Assembly (NCBI GenBank): GCA_021521415.1
Contig: JAIQDT010009170.1
Span: 1-64,000 of the forward strand
From: Bidens hawaiensis
Taxonomy: Eukaryota > Streptophyta > Magnoliopsida > Asterales > Asteraceae
Direction of reading: 5' to 3'
Length of the DNA: 64,000 nt
The stretch's first letter is position 1. Each line of letters starts with the position of its first letter. The notes beneath the pieces are model-generated. The model was not told the DNA's origin. It saw only the letters and a list, made by a program, of their open reading frames with translations, and searched no databases. Of this stretch, positions 1-11,814 are shown one piece after another. The position numbers and the translations under genes are program-made.

Positions 1-739
1 ACGACCCGTGCTGTTACTGTTTGTTAGTTTATATCAATTTTGACTTTCTGTTGACCAAAAGGTGACCACGAGTCATTTTCTTTAAAGCATGATTCGTGTT
101 TTTAATCCTAATTTCGACTTTATCCAGATTCGAACCTTCATTTCTAACCGGTTATAGCATTTGGGTTTATTAGTTTGTTGGATATTCAACCCAAGATCCA
201 AACCCGAATGGTTCCTTTTAACCAATCTTTAACAAACAGCTATTCAACAATTCATCACTCTAAACTAATAGAATAACCCATATAGTTTACGGGTTTAGAC
301 CCGATTTAATCAATTTGAGATATTTTAGGGTTAAACTAGTCCTAGAAATATGAATTTGAACAATATAATCGTTAAATTAACATACCTATGGTTTGAGATT
401 TAAGATTCAATGCAGAAATTAGTGAAATATGGGAGGAGTCAGCGGTTCTTGTTCAGGGACGAAGTTGGTTTTAGGGTAGAATGGTTAGAAAAGTTGTTTT
501 ATTAATTAAAAGTTCGTAACTGCACTGAGCATGAAAGCACGACCCAAATTTTTTAGAAGCACGGTACCGTGCTGCATATTGCAAACAGATTTTTATTTTA
601 TGTTGTTTATTTGTGAGCTGGTTCGCTTTTTTTTTTACTGATTTTCTTTGTGTCTTATATTTAGATAGTAATTAAAAGTCCTAAATTTCGTAAAACATAA
701 TTAAACATAGTAAACTGAAAAGTACAACAACCCTAGACC
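1..739. other. AT-rich 3' non-coding region of element A
   Basis: No convincing reading frame. It contains a short palindrome around 540-580 (GCACGGTACCGTGC) of the same type found in this family's LTR, and a T-rich run at 625-640. It is assigned to element A by continuity and by that motif only. Confidence 0.4.
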
Positions 740-1172
740 TTAACACATAACACTAGCAGGAGCAACTTCAACATAAAACAAAGTCGGGACTTCAACGACC
801 ACCATTCCCGAACAGGTCTTGAATGTGCGGTGGGGCTCGCTTAACTTCCAAGAGCTTGGAAAGCTTTTTTTCGAGCTTTGTGATCTCCCGGTTAAGAAAG
901 TTGAGCTTGAAAGCCACATCCTTGTTGTGGCTATCCACAACATTGAAGTTTTCAAACCGAAACTTTGTTGATTAGCTCGATTACGCGAGCTTTAGTTTGG
1001 ATGTTGCTTTCGACTTGTCTCGTATGATGCATTGCAGCCTCATGACCTCGTCCTCAAGGTTTGCGGAAGACTCATGTTGCTTGCCCTTCCTCACTGGCCT
1101 CCGTTTAACTTTCTTGCTTTCCATTTCAGTAAATTTTGTGTTTGGTGTGAATGGAATAGTGAGTTTTTGCAT
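740..1172 (-). pseudogene. Small basic/coiled-coil reading frames in element A 3' region
   Basis: Two minus-strand fragments (740-955 and 981-1172) lie downstream of integrase. The 981-1172 frame reads as a lysine/arginine-rich segment (KKVKRRPVRKGKQ) followed by a predicted helical stretch; a second frame around 790-900 reads as a leucine/lysine helix. I do not recognise the family. Athila relatives carry extra frames after pol, so these may be remnants of one accessory ORF broken by indels. Confidence 0.3.
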
Positions 1173-1179
1173 GCATTAT

Positions 1180-2127
1180 ATAGAGACTGGAAAGTCGAAC
1201 ACGGCCCCGTGCCTTTGGAAGCACGGCCTCGTGCTGCTAGGGGAAAAAATGTTTCTGAGTCAGAGAATTGTACGGAGTCAGCGCGTATCATTCTGAAGAT
1301 TCTAGGGTGACCACGGCCTCGTGCTTCTTGAAGTACAGCCCGTGCTTTTTGTTATTGACATTTTCTTTTATTTTTTAGCCAAAAACGAGAGCCGGAAATT
1401 TTAGAATGATGTTTAATATGTTATTTTAAGAGTTTGGTCATCCTAAAAATTACTTTTTATTAAAGTTAAAGGTCCTAAAACAAATACGGAATAAGCCCGG
1501 TTTTCCTAGAAATATGAAAATATTTGGGTTAAGCCCGAAATTCCTAACACAATGTGCGTAATGCACTTGTTTACACATAAAAACAGAAAATTAAGTTTCA
1601 TAGATTTCCCCGAAAGGTTCTCCTCCGCCGAATGACCCTAGTGGTGGAAAGTACGTGAAACCGAGAATTTAAAACTGGAGTTGTTCGTTAATTTCTCGAA
1701 GTTCCATTTTCATGTTTTCCACTGATTCGGTGAGTTGAACGAGACGCATCTCAGCAAGGAGATTCATTTCGGTGAGTTCCTTGACAAGTTCTTGAAGTTT
1801 CAAGAGAATCTCGGTTTTTGAAACATGGCGGGCATCGTTTCTCGGTTGTCGAGGAACGGGAATTGCTTCACTCATTTCAATAGGCATGTTGAATCTTCAG
1901 AGAGTAGTGAACTGGTTTAGGTTGGTGCAAGGAATGCATGGCAAGAGGTGCCTTTTATAGCCAACCAGATACCTAAGCACGGCCCCATGCTTTTGGAAGC
2001 ACGGCCCATGTTTTTGCTCTAACAATTCTGTTAGAAACCAGTCTGACTGAGATTTTTGCAGGGAAGATTCCGGCCCGCATATTGTGGCACGACACCGTGC
2101 TTTCTTAAGCACGCCCCCGTGTTTTTG
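1180..2127. repeat. GCACGG(C)CCCGTGC palindrome-rich interval
   Basis: Copies or near copies of a CpG-containing palindrome (core GCACGGCCCCGTGC) occur around 1198-1236, 1310-1352, 1976-2010 and 2088-2127. Many come as pairs separated by about ten T/G/A-rich bases. The same motif clusters in the 5' LTR at 8795-8910 and in the related solo LTR at 38868-39060. Between clusters I see nothing but the small frame at 1669-1887. Confidence 0.6.
1669..1887 (-). CDS. Small coiled-coil ORF, accessory frame of element A
   Basis: A 72-codon open frame begins MPIEMSEAIPVPRQPRND and then runs into a leucine-rich amphipathic helix (about residues 25-70) that would form a coiled coil. It has no signal peptide or membrane segment. 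It lies between the end of pol and the left edge, in the position where Athila elements carry additional frames. Its function is unknown and it may be a fragment of a longer protein. Confidence 0.3.
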   Translation of the reverse strand: MPIEMSEAIPVPRQPRNDARHVSKTEILLKLQELVKELTEMNLLAEMRLVQLTESVENMKMELREINEQLQF

Positions 2128-2130
2128 TGT

Positions 2131-2162
<32 letters not shown>
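2128..2162. repeat. (AT)n microsatellite
   Basis: An alternating AT run of about 30 bases sits just beyond the decayed end of the pol region of element A. Confidence 0.9.
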
Positions 2163-2164
<2 letters not shown>

Positions 2165-2224
2165 AGTAAAACAGATATTTACAAGGCCTAGTTTGTGGAG
2201 GTCATGGCCAGACCTTGTTTCCTT

Positions 2225-3365
2225 ATATTTCTATTTAGGGAGTTGGAGGACTACCACCTCCTAGACTTCTTCAAATGATCCATCGATGTATGGTTTTAAT
2301 CGATGTCCATTGACTTTGAACTTGTGGCCATTAGAATTTGAAATCACCGATTGTCCCATAGTCAAAGACTGATTCAACTATGCAGGGCCTGTCCATCGTG
2401 ATTTCAATTTTCCTGGGAAAAGACGTAAACGTGTGTTGTATAACAGTACTCGATCGCCAACTAGAAACTTTTTGTTTCCTTTTAAATGGGCGTCGTGTAG
2501 ATGTTTTGTCTTTTATTTGTAAGACCAGGAATTTTCATAGGCTAATGTCCTTAGTTCTTCGAGTTCGTGAATTTGATCTTCCCGGTTTATGCCAGCGGAC
2601 ATTAGATCGAAGTTTACTGCTCTGAGAGCCCAGTAGGATTTGTGTTTTAATTCTACTGGTAGATGACATGCTTTCCCATAAACAAGTTTGAAGGGTGTTG
2701 TTCCTATAGGGGGTTTTGTAAGCTGTCCTTAGGGCCCACGAAGAGTCATTTAACTTTTATGCCCAGTTTTTGCGATTAATTCCTATAGTTCTTTCTAAAA
2801 TCCTTTTTATTCCTCGATTTGAGACTTCTACTTGCCCACTGGTCTGAGGATAATATGGTGTTGCCAAACGGTGGTGAACTCCATATCGTGCTAAGACTTT
2901 ATCAATTAGAGCGTTACAGAAATGAGTACCTCTGTCACTAATTAGGGCTTATGGAGTACCGAATCGTGAGAATAACCTTTTCAGAAATCACGATGGGAAG
3001 AGCTTGTGCTTCCACCCATTTAGATACGTAGTCGACAGCTATGAGGATTTACTTGTTTCCAAAGGAGTTAGGAAATGGGTCCATGAAATCTATTCCCCAT
3101 ACATCAAAGACTTCACAAATTTGAATGCCTTTCTGAGCCATCTCATTTTTGGCTGGGATGTTTCCGGCTCTTTGACAAGCATCGCATGCTTGGATCAAAG
3201 AATGTGTGTCTTTGTATATGGTGGGCCAGAGAAATCCTGCATCAAACACCTTTCTGACCGTAGTGGCGGTATTGTGGTGTCCACCAGTAGGTCCTTCATG
3301 GCAGTGTTTGAGGATATCTACGGCTTCCTTTCCTGCTACACACCTTCGAACAACCTGATCAGAAC
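2225..3365 (-). pseudogene. Integrase region of element A pol (broken)
   Basis: The minus strand encodes a zinc-binding and early integrase segment at 3049-3249 ([10 protein letters not shown], then [11 protein letters not shown], including the first catalytic Asp region). Degraded integrase core and C-terminal sequence follows down to about 2225, where a 'VNGHRLKPY'-like end typical of Athila pol can be read. Stops and frame changes split it, and the long frame at 3004-3378 on the opposite strand is a shadow. Confidence 0.65.
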
Positions 3366-3989
3366 CTATCCTAAATAAGTAGGGATCTTCCCAGAAGTAG
3401 AACTTAAGGTCGGAAAATAATTTCTTCCATTGTTGATTAGTAAGCCCTTTTTCAGGATTCTACATGCTAGACAGTTTGTGAAGTCGGCAAACCAAGGACT
3501 TTCGTCTTTCTCCTGTATGTCTGCTTGGATATGCATGAGAACTTCATGTGGAAAATTATCATTGATAATTTCCTTGTGATGTTCATCTGAAGTTGGGCAT
3601 TCTAAGCGTGAGAGATGGTCTGCGGCTACATTCTCGGCTCCTTTCTTATCTTTAACTTCAGTGTCAAATTCTTGGAGTAGTAGGATCCATCGGATAAGTC
3701 TGTGTTTCGCATCCTGCTCGTTGTAGAGGTAACGTATGGCGGCATGATCGGTGTAAACTATGGTTTTGGAAAGAATGAGGTAGGATCTAAATTTTTCAAA
3801 GGCAAAAACTATTGCTAGTAACTCTTTTTCTGTTGTGGTGTAATTTTCTTGTGCATTCTTAAGAGTTTTACTGGCATAGTAAATTGGGTGAAAGTGTTTT
3901 TCTTTGCGTTGTCCTAGTACGGCTCCAACTGCAAAGTCACTTGCATCGCACATGATCTCGAATGGAAGGGTCCAATCGGGTGTAGTCAT
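3366..3989 (-). pseudogene. RNase H domain of element A pol
   Basis: A 207-codon frame covers the RT/RNase H junction and RNase H. The motif [19 protein letters not shown] carries the first catalytic Asp, TTEKELLA the catalytic Glu and [11 protein letters not shown] the second Asp. It ends with a DHLSRLE motif that normally precedes integrase. It lies in a different frame from the upstream RT and protease, so the polyprotein is broken by at least one indel here. Confidence 0.8.
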
Positions 3990-5230
3990 GATTAGTGTGT
4001 TGACAAGTATGTATTTCTATATGTTGAATGATTCAACACATTCTTCAGAGAAGACGAAGGGTGCGTCTTTCTCCAAAAGTTTGGTCATAGGCCTAGAAAT
4101 TTTGGAGAAGTCTTTTATGAAACGATAGTAAAATCCCGCGCGACCTAGACAAATTCTAATAGCCTTTACTGAAGTTGGGTGCGGAAGGTTAGAGATAGTT
4201 TCTATTTTTGCTTTATCGACTTCTAATCCCCTTTTAGAAATCTTGTGGCCGAGAACGATTCATTCTTTAACCATAAAGTGACATTTCTCCCAGTTGAGCA
4301 CTATATTTACTTCCTCACACCTGGCTAACATTTTGTCAAGTTTTTAAAGCAATGACCGATAGAGTCTCCAAAGACTGAGAATTCGTCCATGAATACTTCC
4401 ATAGAGTGTTCGATCATTTCGTGAAAGATGGCCACCATACAACGTTGGAAGGTGGCTGGAGCATTACATAGTCCAAATGGCATTCTTCGGTAGGCGAAGG
4501 TTCCGTATGGATATGTAAAAGTGGTTTTCTCCTGATCTTCAAAAGTGATGGGAATTTGAAAATATCCGGAAAATCCATCAAGAAAACAGTAGAACATTTT
4601 TCCAGATAAACGTTCAAGCATTTGGTCGATGAAGGGAAGTGGAAAATGATCTTTTCTTGTGGCGTCATTAAGTTTCTGGTAGTCAATGCAAACTCGTCAG
4701 CCTGTGATGGTTCTAATTGGTATTAGCTCATCCTTTTCGCTCATTACAACTGTTATTCCTCCCTTCTTGGGTACTACTTGAACTGGACTGACCCAAGGTG
4801 AATCTAAGATTGGGTAGATTAATTTGGCATCAAGGAGTTTGATTACTTCTTTCTTCACCACATCTTGCATGTTGGGATTGAGACGTCTTTGATGTTGGAC
4901 TACGGGTTTGTACTATTCCTCCATGAGGATTTTGTGAGTACAAAATAAAGGACTGATGCCCTTGATATCCATGATCTTCCATGCGATAGCCTTCTTATGG
5001 TTCTTAAGAACCTTAAGAAGTTCATCTTTCTCTTCTTTAGAAAGGTGAGTTGAAATAATTACCAGGAGTTGAGAGTTTTCTTCCAGAAACGCGTATTCGA
5101 GATGGCTTGGAAGTTCTTTTAACTCTAAGGCTGGTGGTTCTTCGATTGATGGTTTTGATTTTTCGGTTCAGTTGGTGATCTCACAGACTACTTCCGATGC
5201 TTCGTAATAGCCATCATTAAGATTTTCGTT
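3990..5230 (-). pseudogene. Reverse transcriptase region of element A pol (broken)
   Basis: The frame at 4325-4621 carries fingers/palm motifs: CFLDGFSGYFQIPI, then YGTFAYRRMPFGLCNAPATFQRCM, then the active-site box. The box reads FMDE rather than the FMDD seen in element B, so one catalytic Asp is changed to Glu. Upstream (4690-5200) the N-terminal RT region is readable only in pieces. It cannot be functional as it stands. Confidence 0.75.
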
Positions 5231-5806
5231 TTATAAAATGGGTATGGTGATGGTTTTGTTTAAGACTTGCGTTTCTAGTGAGTTAGTGATGGAGGAATCT
5301 CGCATATAGAAACTTACGATAGAATCCATGATGTCGACACAATATAACGTGTCATCATGATGTTGCAGATATTGCATAGATTTCCCTATGTCAAAAGTGA
5401 TTGCCTCGTCATTGACCCTGAGAGTGAGTTTGCCAGTGCAAACATCAATAATAGCCTTTGCAGTGGCTAGGAAGGGTCTTTCTAAAATCAGAGGTACACT
5501 TTTGTCTTCCTCCATGTCTAGAATTACAAAATCTTCTAGGAAAACAAACTTGTCAATTTTGACGAGCATGTTTTTAACAATGGCCCAAGGATATTTAAAA
5601 GATCGGTCGGCTATTTGAATGCTCATGCAGGTGGGCTTTGGTTCTCCTATCCCTAGTTTTGAAAAGACCGCATAAGGCATTAAATTAATACTAGCTCTTA
5701 GGTCAGCCTGGGCATTGCTAACAGACAAATTTCCTATGAGACAAGGGATAGTAAATCTTCCTGGATCGGTCATTTTTGTTGGTTGCTTTGAAGGACTGCA
5801 AAACAT
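5231..5806 (-). pseudogene. Aspartic protease region of element A
   Basis: A 191-codon open segment has the retropepsin signature of Athila/Tat elements: LRASINLMPYAVFSKLG where the catalytic DxG/S triad would normally be (Asp appears replaced, reading LRAS), then a flap region, then ILERPFLATAKAIIDV. The frame matches the first gag segment and the RT segment. The missing catalytic Asp and neighbouring breaks mark it as inactive. Confidence 0.7.
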
Positions 5807-5988
5807 TATTCACTAAGGGTAACATAGGAGAGCTCCTCCGGCTTCCTCTTGTTTGTCAGTACTTCTTTGAGAAACTTGGCATATTTTGGCATTTGAGCGA
5901 TGGCTTCGATAAAAGGAATGCTGATGTGGAGTTGTTTGAAGAGTACTAAAAACTTTCTGTCTAGAGCTTCCAATCTCTCCTGTTTCAG

Positions 5989-7231
5989 TCATCTAGGGTA
6001 TGGAATAGGTGGAGTATAAGTTCGGACTGGCTCCTTGGGTTGTACGGTGCCCGTTGGGATTAGTCTTTCCTGTTCTTTATAAGAGGATTCCTTTTCCATA
6101 ATTGGTTCTGAAATTGTTGAGGCAACAATGGTTGTACCGCTTCCGAGTGTAACAACGTTAGCTGTTGCATCCTGGATTGTAGTTATTGCTGAAAGCGTTG
6201 TTCTGTCAAGCGATGAAATCGACCTCTTCCATAGCCATAATGACTTGTTTGCAGTCACTTATCTTATGACTTCCTTCACAAGTGTCACAGGTGAGTCTGG
6301 TTTTTGATAGCTCGGCTTGAAGTTGTTCGAATTTTTTAGAAAGGGCTTCAAGCTGTGCTGTGACAAGAGTGTTGGAATCGACGTGGTGCATTACTTTATG
6401 GGCTGGTGTAGATCTTGGTGGGTTGTAAGCAAAACTCTTCTTTGTGGCTTTCTCCAGGACTGCAAATGCTTCGTTAGGTGATTTGGATCCCAGGTCTCCA
6501 CCGGCGATTTGTTGGATGGCCTGTTTGTTTTGACTGGATTGTGCGTCAAAGAAAGTTTGTACTTGTAACCATACACTCAGTCCATGGTGTGGGCATCTAC
6601 TTAGAAGACTTTTGTACCTTTTCTATGCTGCGTGTAACGAGTCATCATCATCGGTTCGGAATCCGGCAATGCTGGCTCGGTATTTGGCAGTTTTGTCAGG
6701 CGAAAAATATTTGAGAAGAAACTGTTCAACCATCTGGTCCTAAGTGGTGATGGAACCAGAGGAAAAAGATTCTATCCATTCCAGGGCTTGACCCCTTAGA
6801 GAGAAAGAAAAGAGTTTGAGTTTAATTTGATCTTCTGAAAAGTTTTGTATTTTAAAGGTTCCGCAGATTCGTAAGAATCGATATATATGAGAGAGAGGGT
6901 CTTCTTCGAGGAGACCATGAAATTGAACTGAATTTTCCACCATATGAATGATGCTTGATTTGATTTAGAAATTTTCGATGATTTCGAGTGGAGCCACCCC
7001 AATGCCGTAGCCTTCGAGAGTTGGCTTGGCATACTGGCTTATGTTCGGCTCATTGTTTTGAGCCGCCATCATTTCTTCTGTTTGATTTTCTCCTGATGTG
7101 GTGGAGTCTACTGACTCGTCTTTGATTGCTTCGGCGGTTTCTGAAGTCTGTTTACGTGCTCGTCGACGAAAGAGTCGTTCCGGTTCAGAAATTGGAGAAA
7201 CAAGCTCAGGCTTAAAGTAGAGGACATACAT
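5989..7231 (-). pseudogene. Gag of element A (broken)
   Basis: Pieces read downward from 7231. The N-terminal segment (6965-7231) starts after the leader. The capsid-like core (6740-6943) contains FHGLLEEDPLSHIYRFL and FSLRGQALEWIESF, typical of the plant gypsy gag domain. A zinc knuckle, CDTCEGSHKISDC, lies at 6206-6391, followed by a variable segment to about 5989. An in-frame stop separates the first two pieces and frameshifts separate later ones. Confidence 0.75.
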
Positions 7232-7439
7232 GGGACTAAATCAAAGTGAAAACATAAGTAAAAGTTAGTTAGAGTTAAGCTAAAGTAAAGTTAAGGTAAA
7301 TAAAGGTTAAAATTAGGCTAGCCGTAAAATTATATAGTTTAATAGTTAGTAAAAAAAAAATAAAATAAAAGTTAAAAATTTGTACAATTATAAGCAATGA
7401 CTAAATTAAAACTTGGATCGTTCTTAGAAACGTACCGTA
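7232..7439. other. Leader of element A between primer site and gag
   Basis: A short AT-rich untranslated stretch. No reading frame or other feature is seen. Confidence 0.5.
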
Positions 7440-7457
7440 TCCCCGGCAGCGACGACA
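7440..7457 (-). other. Primer binding site of element A (tRNA-Asp-like, decayed)
   Basis: The minus strand reads TGTCGTCGCTGCCGGGGA. This matches the tRNA-Asp primer site of element B (TGGCGCCGTTGCCGGGGA) at 15 of 18 positions and lies 6 bases inside the LTR end. Confidence 0.6.
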
Positions 7458-7463
7458 AAAACT

Positions 7464-9118
7464 TGATGTGGTGCGCGTGTAGCGGTTAAATATAAAGGAT
7501 GGAATGATTTAGTTTTTGCACAAGATTGTGTTTTAAATTTATAAAAGTGATTTCTACTAAGACTAAACACACACAAAATAAGCAAGTGTACCTATCGTAT
7601 ATGTAGAATATTATTGGTAAGAACCAAGTATCGATCCGTGGACACAAATGTTTCTAATAATAAATCGTTGTTTTACTTTAATCGGAGGTTTTAATCATTT
7701 TGGGGTTAATTTTCGAACTTTTTATAAAATATAAATACTTATATATAATATATAGGTGACCAAGACGAGAAATTCCAAACAAGTAGTTCAATTATATGAA
7801 GGTTACTATCTAAGATCAATAGTCCACTACATTTTATCATTGATGATTAATATGTAAACATGTGGTAAACTTGCCGTAATAATATATGATATCTAGATAG
7901 CTCCTCATTTCTAAGCGAGCATCTATGACATAAAAGAGAGTAGCATGCGCATTTTAAAGTCGACCATTTCCTAATGTCATGCTACCTCGAGAATCTCAAT
8001 TTAAGTTGGCAAGTAGTTTCGTAAAGTAGAAAGATTAGGATTGACTTCGATTTCTCAAATACCAATTCTAACAACTTCGGGTGGTTATAGTTTATCACAT
8101 AACCTCCCCTTGGTTGATTTAAGTAGGTTATAAGTACACATTCTGTTAACATATGATTTCTTTAACTAGCATGATATCCTAAGCAATTGCGTTAGCGATG
8201 CCATTTTCGGATTACCAAAACTTAGAGAAATAGATCATAACTTATATCTCATCATTTCTAAGTACAATATAAGGATCCATGTTTCGATAAGTTATCAAAG
8301 TATTTCTATATTTCAAGAACATGAATCGATCATGAATGATTGACAATATAATTGACAATCACCAATTTTGAATTGTTGAATTAAGATGGTGAAACATTTC
8401 TCATCAAAAGATAATTGCAAGATAACCATGTACTTTACAAAACTAAACCACATGTTTTATATAATTATCAAGTAAAACAAAGTTTCTTTATAGATTTTAG
8501 ATGGTAAATAGAGTTTAGCTCATAATGAGAATAGTTGTGAACATTAGAATGGATGATGATAACACACACATGACTAAACTAAAACAATCTAACCAAATGT
8601 GGATGAATCTTTCTTCTTAGTGTTGATGATGATGGTTGATGATGATGACCTCTAAGCATTCAAACTCTTCACTAGATTTTCAATATGAGTGTTAGTGGGT
8701 GTGTTTATAAGTGAAAACCGTATAGAACTCTCTTCAAGGCACACCAAATGAGTGCAACATGAGCCACTATTTATAGGCAGTCTGGAGTGAGAAGCACAGC
8801 CCCGTGCCTTGGTGGGCACGCCCCTGTGGTTTATTATGATGTGCCAAATCCGTTTTGTCTTTTCTTGTAGATGACCACGGCCCCGTGGGCAAGGGGCACG
8901 ACCCAGTGCTTTTGTTTCCAGTTTTTGTTTTTTCTGGTGTTCAGAAGCTTGTGGGCGTGTTTCTTGATTTTCTTGTGTTTTCTTCCGTTTTTCTTCGTCT
9001 TTTCGCTTGTTTCTTCATTTGGGGCTCGGTTTTACCTTCTGTGCTATGTTATTTGATAGAAATTGCAGTTTTTAGAGATTATTTGATGCTAAAAAGATGT
9101 ATAATTTTATGTACATCA
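7464..9118 (-). repeat. 5' LTR of element A (1655 bp)
   Basis: The ends were defined by comparison with the solo LTR at 38572-40412: both begin TGATGTACATAAAATTATAC and both end in CACCACATCA (minus-strand sense here). A TATA box (TATAAATA on the minus strand, 8768-8775) sits downstream of a palindrome cluster at 8795-8910 built on GCACGG..CCGTGC. The plus-strand ORFs in 8855-9133 are shadows of this LTR. Confidence 0.85.
8768..8775 (-). promoter_or_regulatory. TATA box of element A LTR
   Basis: The minus strand reads TATAAATA about 20 bases downstream of the CpG palindrome cluster. The same arrangement recurs at 39074-39081 in the solo LTR. Confidence 0.65.
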
Positions 9119-10879
9119 TTATCTAAATTATAAAATTACAAGTAAAGAAAATAATTACATAACGTATATGAAAAAATGTATTTCATTTATGTTTGTGTCT
9201 ATACTATGTGTATATAATTTGATTTTATTTATATCACAAAATGATTTTTTACTTAACAAAAAAAATGTACGTTCTAAAACGTACCCTAGAACGCTTCTTT
9301 TATTGAAACTTTCATTGTCAGTGTCATATATGTATGATTGAAAGAATGCAGGAATAAGACTTCTCACACAATAGTCATATAATAGTAGTTCTGATCATTC
9401 AACCTAATTATTGAAGGAGTGTTACCTTTATTGATATATATATATATATATATATATGAATTTGCAACTCATAAAAGGAAATGAGAACATTAAACCACAA
9501 CGACAGATGTTCTTCAAGAACTATGTTTTTCTGAGATAAACCATGAAAAAGGTTTGGATAAGTTTGACAACATAAAAAATAACATGTTAACCCATTTAAT
9601 TTTGTGAATATTTTGCTTTATTTGAGCATAGTGTTGTATGACATACTTCCCATACAACGTTCTGATCACTATTGAAGGAAAAAATTAATGCTGACACAAA
9701 TGCGTCAAATTTGATACAAATTAGGAGCACTGATAGGCCCGAGGGTGGCATGTCGTAAGTGTTCACACTCTATTCTTAAATTTTAATAGTCGATGGAAAA
9801 ATAGTCAATTTACCAAATCCTGAACCTTTTGATTTTTCCAAAAATGTTATTGCAAATAAATCTGAAACCCAAGTCATATAGACTAGCAAAAGATGTGCCA
9901 GTATCACTCAGCTCTCAATATCACTCAGAATTACATATTAATCCATCAAGCTGCTTTGGCACATATGCAAATCAAGAGGTCTTTAAAAGGGTTGTAACGG
10001 GGCCAGGTGTACGGGTATGGAAGGGAAATATTTAAGTAGCTCAAACGATCCGACCCGGCTTATTACAAAACATCTAAATAAACGAAAAAACTGTACAACT
10101 AACTGACTAATTATATACATCTAAATAAGCAAACTATCAACATACTGATTTCACTTTTTTTTTTACATAAAGGAACTTCAACGAACTACAGAATACATAA
10201 CTGAATATAAACAGACATCTTTTTGTCTTTTTTCTCAATTTTTTAAGCATAATAACGTGATGCTTAACAATGAGATAAATACAAATACAAAAACAAAAGC
10301 AAATACAATTATAGTTACAAATAAACCTAGTAAGCCGGATCGTCTCGTAACATAATGTCGGGGTTAAACAAACGAAAAATAGGTCCAAGAAATATTTTCT
10401 AAGGGACCCAACCCCCCGCCCCTCACATTAACCTCACCTCATATGTGTAATAATGAGGCCCCAACCCCCCAATACCCACACTCACGCCCATCCAGATGAG
10501 GCTTAACCTAGTTTCCTCTATCACTTTTGCATTTTGCCAACTGTGATCCCGTAATCCATGAACATCAGTGAAAGAACTCAAATGACACGCGTGTACTATA
10601 TATTATATGTGTATTATATATATTTGGGTCAACTCACACACGTACCGGAGGAATAGGGTTGACGATATAAACATGTATACCTGTCCCCATGACTCGTTAT
10701 CCCTGCCTAAACGACCCCATTTTCAACTTCTCGTAATAAAAACATTTGTGAGTAAGACTAATGAGACGCTGAAAAACCAACCATGACCAGAAACCTATGA
10801 CTTGGCATTAATGGCAATAATTAACAGTTAACAACTTTGGTTTCTGAACACTCTTCGAGGTACTATCGGGCTAAAAATT
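9119..10879. other. Spacer between elements A and B
   Basis: AT-rich sequence with a TA microsatellite at about 9436-9458 and two C-rich stretches at 10408-10425 and 10460-10490. No supported gene. The short ORFs here have no recognisable domain. Confidence 0.5.
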
Positions 10880-11814
10880 TTCAAATTTCCCCTATCCCCA
10901 CACTTGAGGTTTACATTGTCCTCAATGTAAGAATACTTAACATTGTCCTCAAAGTTAAAGATGATAGAACGACTAATGAACATTTTAGGGACGGGGTTGA
11001 AATTGACTTTTTGACTATTAAGTAATTTAAAAAAATTTCGGGGCTCATGTGAGGCGATTCTACTAACAATTATACAATTACACTTTTAACGTTTAAAGCA
11101 ATAAAAACAAAATAACTTATGAAACTGAAATCACCTGATATGAACGTGACTGGAGAAGGACCAGTCGGCTCGTGAACTCTCGTAAAACTCGTGTACTCTC
11201 GTCTCATCCAATTACCAAACTGACAATCGAACCTGCAAAATCTCGAGATGTGTAGAAGCAAGCTTCTCACAAGTGTAAGACGTAGGTCTTTTAAGAGTTA
11301 TGAAAATAACTATTTGTAAATTTTATTAAAACAATTACCGAGCCAAATTAATTCGTTTCATAATAAAATCTGTTAAGTTAATTAAAAACGTTAAAAGACC
11401 TAACTCACTTTCGTAGGAATCACGATTGCATTTAGCATATGCCACAAGCCCTGTAAACCCCCCGGTATCCCGGGAGGACGAGTGGGGTCTCGTGAGGGTT
11501 TATAGTGAACTACACCCACAAAGTTCAATTACAACAATATATACAGATAAAATCAAACACAGTAGCAATCAAAAGATATATGAACATATAATCCCAACCA
11601 GTTACCCAAACATGATTCCCCAAAATATAATATTATAATACAGACCATGATACTAATAAAAACAAAATAAGGTGAAAAAGGGTAACCAAAAAGCTACTAT
11701 ACTGGTGGATCATCAGCTGCCTCATCCTGCAGGTCTACAGGCTGCTCCTCTGTAGTAGTCAAAGGGTCTGGGAGTGGTACCTGCAAAGCAGTAAATAATA
11801 ATCGAAAGTAATCA
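10880..11814. other. 3' non-coding block of element B
   Basis: Contains two adjacent copies of a CATTGTCCTCAA(T/A)G block at about 10913-10950 (reverse complement of CATTGAGGACAATG), a conserved non-coding signature downstream of Athila env-like genes. No coding evidence. Confidence 0.5.

Larger units (their letters stand above)
1..9118 (-). mobile_element. Element A: decayed Athila-like Ty3/gypsy retrotransposon, 3' end outside window
   Basis: Read on the minus strand, the order is 5' LTR (7464-9118), primer site (about 7440-7457), gag, aspartic protease, reverse transcriptase, RNase H, integrase and a long 3' region with small accessory reading frames. The gag zinc knuckle, the protease of the 'NLMP / ERPFLATA' type and the long post-integrase region fit the Athila/Tat branch of Ty3/gypsy. 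The frame changes several times and many stops interrupt it, so it cannot be autonomous. No 3' LTR is seen in 1-2200: the terminal motif of the 5' LTR does not recur there, so the element probably continues off the left edge. Confidence 0.8.

Noticed and set aside
10400..10500. C-rich runs as a possible 3' polypurine tract and LTR start for element B
   Set aside because: The sequence beyond them does not match the element B LTR, so no 3' LTR was called.
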